A stretch of DNA of 64,000 nt from assembly GCF_016711335.1 (NCBI RefSeq), contig NZ_JADJTF010000001.1, positions 3,782,001 to 3,846,000 of the forward strand, read 5' to 3'. The notes under the pieces were generated by a model. That model made no database searches. It was given only the letters and a program-made list of their open reading frames with translations, and was not told the origin of the DNA. Below, one piece after another: positions 62,179 through 64,000 of this stretch; the stretch's first letter is position 1, and each line of letters opens with the position of its first letter. The DNA comes from Thiofilum sp. (GTDB taxonomy: Bacteria; Pseudomonadota; Gammaproteobacteria; Thiotrichales; Thiotrichaceae). A program made the translations under genes and the position numbers.

Positions 62179-63828
62179 ATGCGCATTAGACTCTGGCTAA
62201 ATTTGCTTAGCCTGCTCTTATTACTCAGCCCCACACTACAAGCAGAATCTAAGCCAAAGCTCATCTTTGGCTTTAGTACCACCGCAGATGGTAGTCCAGT
62301 CAGTATTAATGATGACCGTAGTTTGTCGGGCTTTTGCGGTGCACTAGCTGGTTTCCTAAGTAAAAATTATGATCTTGAACCCAGAGAAATTATGCGCGTC
62401 GATGAGCGCTTTGGTGTATTTGCGGAAAAATATAAAGGACAAATGTCAGTCCAATGCGGCCCTAGCTCTAGTAATTTTAAACGCCGCCAAGAATTAAACA
62501 CTGAATTCTACACAGGGCGCTTTAGTGAAATTTTTTTTACTACTCAAACGAAAGTGCTGATCCATAAAGACGATATTGACAAACTATATGAAGGACAAGA
62601 CCTACAAATAGGCATACTCAAGCCTACCCCTTTAAATACACCTAAAGAAAACTCAAAAGCCAAGAACTCTACCAAGCCATACAAAAGCGCTCCAGCCCTT
62701 ACCACAGGTAGCGTTAGTAGCCTATTTCCTCATACTGAGCTAGTGCCAGTAGAAAGCCGTGCCGAAGTGATTAAACAATTACGGGAGGGAACATTAAAAG
62801 CTTACGCCAGCGATGCATTGATTTTAGAAGATATTCGCCGTAAAAACTTAGGCGATATGCAGGATGAATTTAGTATCGAACCACCCTTAGGTAGTTTTTT
62901 ACGTGAAGATTATGTAGTCGTTATCTATAACCCCGACACTAATATTACTACCTCAGTCAATAATTGGATCAATGGCGCATCAGGTCTTGCCGCGCGACAA
63001 GCTTTAGAACAAGCCCGCGAGGGGGATAGCTTTACTCAAACCCTTTCCGACTGGCTGCTGTGGTTAAATCGAAGTGACCATTTAGAACAAGCACGCTCTT
63101 GGTTAATGGCTGGCGTGGTGGCTAGTATCCTCTTATTACTGGCTTTGCTAGCCTCCATTGCATGGTTAATCAAACGTTTGCGTTCTCAAGCGGCCTCTAG
63201 TGCTTCCCATCTAGATTCAGTGTTAGTGCCTAAACAAGCCTTATTAGACTATTCCAAAGTATTGCATGATGATATTTGCCAAACGATGGTAGCCGTCAAA
63301 CGTAATATTGAAGCTATTGAACTACCTAACCCGCCCCCACTAGCCCAAACTTATAAAAGTGCGTCCCTTAAAGCACTGGATGATCTAGGGCAAAAAGCTC
63401 GCCAACTCTCGCATGATATTAGCGAACAAGCCATTGACGGTTTAGATCAAATGTTGCTTGAGTTTAAACAACGTACTCGCATCCCTACCCAGCGCTCAGG
63501 CAATTTGCGCTGGTCAGAATTACCAGAGCCTATTAGTAGCCATTTGTCTTTTATCATCCGTGAAGCGCTCACCAATATTGAGCGCCATGCTCATGCACAC
63601 CAAGTAGAGGTTGAGTTCTTAAAAACCTCCACCGGACTCAATCTGGTTATTTATGATGATGGCAAAGGTGCGCAAAACAATGCATCGAGAGGAATAGGCT
63701 TAAAAAACATGCAGAATCGAGTTGAGCACGATCTTAAGGGGCAATTTCAAGCGAATTTCTCTAAACAAGGCTCCACTATTCGTATCAGTATTCCCTTCTC
63801 ACCCTCTACTCAGGAGTCACATTCATGA
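62179..63828 (+). CDS. Sensor histidine kinase with periplasmic SBP-type domain
   Basis: A 549-residue membrane kinase. Signal peptide MRIRLWLNLLSLLLLLSP; then a periplasmic solute-binding-protein (SBP_bac_3-like) domain of about 280 residues (KPKLIFGFSTTADGSPVSI, FCGALAGFLSKNYDL). Transmembrane helix about 308-333. A NarL/DesK-type kinase core follows: phospho-acceptor His363 in VLHDDICQTMVAVK, N box IREALTNIERHAHA, G box GIGLKNMQNR. Start: frame opens at 62038, but ATG 62179 with GAGGG upstream starts the signal peptide. Overlaps the response regulator by 4 bases. Likely senses a small charged solute. Confidence 0.85.
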   Translation: MRIRLWLNLLSLLLLLSPTLQAESKPKLIFGFSTTADGSPVSINDDRSLSGFCGALAGFLSKNYDLEPREIMRVDERFGVFAEKYKGQMSVQCGPSSSNFKRRQELNTEFYTGRFSEIFFTTQTKVLIHKDDIDKLYEGQDLQIGILKPTPLNTPKENSKAKNSTKPYKSAPALTTGSVSSLFPHTELVPVESRAEVIKQLREGTLKAYASDALILEDIRRKNLGDMQDEFSIEPPLGSFLREDYVVVIYNPDTNITTSVNNWINGASGLAARQALEQAREGDSFTQTLSDWLLWLNRSDHLEQARSWLMAGVVASILLLLALLASIAWLIKRLRSQAASSASHLDSVLVPKQALLDYSKVLHDDICQTMVAVKRNIEAIELPNPPPLAQTYKSASLKALDDLGQKARQLSHDISEQAIDGLDQMLLEFKQRTRIPTQRSGNLRWSELPEPISSHLSFIIREALTNIERHAHAHQVEVEFLKTSTGLNLVIYDDGKGAQNNASRGIGLKNMQNRVEHDLKGQFQANFSKQGSTIRISIPFSPSTQESHS

Positions 63829-64000
63829 ACCCTATTCGCTTGCTAATTGTTGATGACCATGAACTGGCTCGCTTAGGTAATGCTTCAGTTTTTACTTCGA
63901 GCACTGGCATTGAAGTGATTGCGATGACTAATAATGGCGCGGATGCATTGATTTTAGTGGAGCAATTGCAGCCTGATTTAGTCCTGATGGATATTAGCAT
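63825..64000 (+). CDS. Response regulator, truncated by window edge
   Basis: The first 58 residues of a receiver domain: IRLLIVDDHELARLG with the acidic pocket and PDLVLMDIS with the phospho-acceptor Asp. NarL-type output is expected from the kinase type. ATG overlaps the kinase stop (ATGA). Confidence 0.92.
   Translation, partial: MNPIRLLIVDDHELARLGNASVFTSSTGIEVIAMTNNGADALILVEQLQPDLVLMDIS

Overview
The window reads as the chromosome of a gammaproteobacterium of moderate G+C. Gene content and protein similarity recalled from memory (CydABX/CydDC, Bpt, YciO/YciB/YciI, AceK, Rne, RluC, ATP-type PckA) suggest a Thiothrix-like sulfur bacterium of the Thiotrichales. That placement is an inference; there is no rRNA or tRNA gene here to anchor it. 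No CRISPR array was found.

Left part (1-20 kb): an IS4-like transposase cut by the window edge, an SMR efflux pump, a ferredoxin-CDGSH fusion, an Rpn-type nuclease convergent with a TIR plus FGE-sulfatase-fold protein, a YajR-like MFS pump, ssb, and a lipoprotein gene split by an IS200/IS605-type insertion. Next comes a cytochrome bd block on the minus strand: cydD-cydC, cydA-cydB-cydX, an Fnr/Crp regulator and bpt. It is followed by a DUF4344 metalloprotease, nikR and a CbiM-PDGLE nickel/cobalt permease. Central housekeeping part (19.5-32 kb): scpB-scpA-trpS, an M50 protease, yciO, yciB-yciI-peptidyl-prolyl isomerase, ygfZ, aceK, and a papain-fold/FadE-like pair.

Accessory island (32.3-44.7 kb): an RHH/PIN toxin-antitoxin pair, a XisH/XisI pair flanked by two copies of the 3' part of an Rpn-type nuclease gene, and a complete diversity-generating retroelement (DGR). 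In transcription order on the minus strand the DGR consists of a small partner protein, target gene 2 (NACHT-like ATPase plus FGE-fold, with VR2 at its 3' end), avd, the template repeat TR, a roughly 135-nt spacer with a terminator-like hairpin, the DGR reverse transcriptase, and target gene 1 (NACHT-like ATPase plus FGE-fold, with VR1). TR and VRs align over 128 bp without gaps. All 19 VR1 differences and 22 of 23 VR2 differences fall at TR adenines on the coding strand. I read this as a hypermutation system that diversifies the sensor tip of two NLR/STAND-like proteins. A standalone TnpB nuclease lies just upstream of it.

Right part (44.8-64 kb): a BMP-type nucleoside ABC transporter without its binding protein, a HAD phosphatase, an AAA/PD-(D/E)XK protein, a secreted glycosidase-like protein, rluC and rne (divergent, with a structured leader of about 700 nt on rne), a low-molecular-weight tyrosine phosphatase, a lipoprotein, pckA, and a two-component system (SBP-type sensor kinase and truncated response regulator). 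Smaller signals include two families of palindromic intergenic repeats, a shared TGTCGACA palindrome upstream of aceK and pckA, and a leader hairpin that would mask the ribosome binding site of the Fnr-like regulator.
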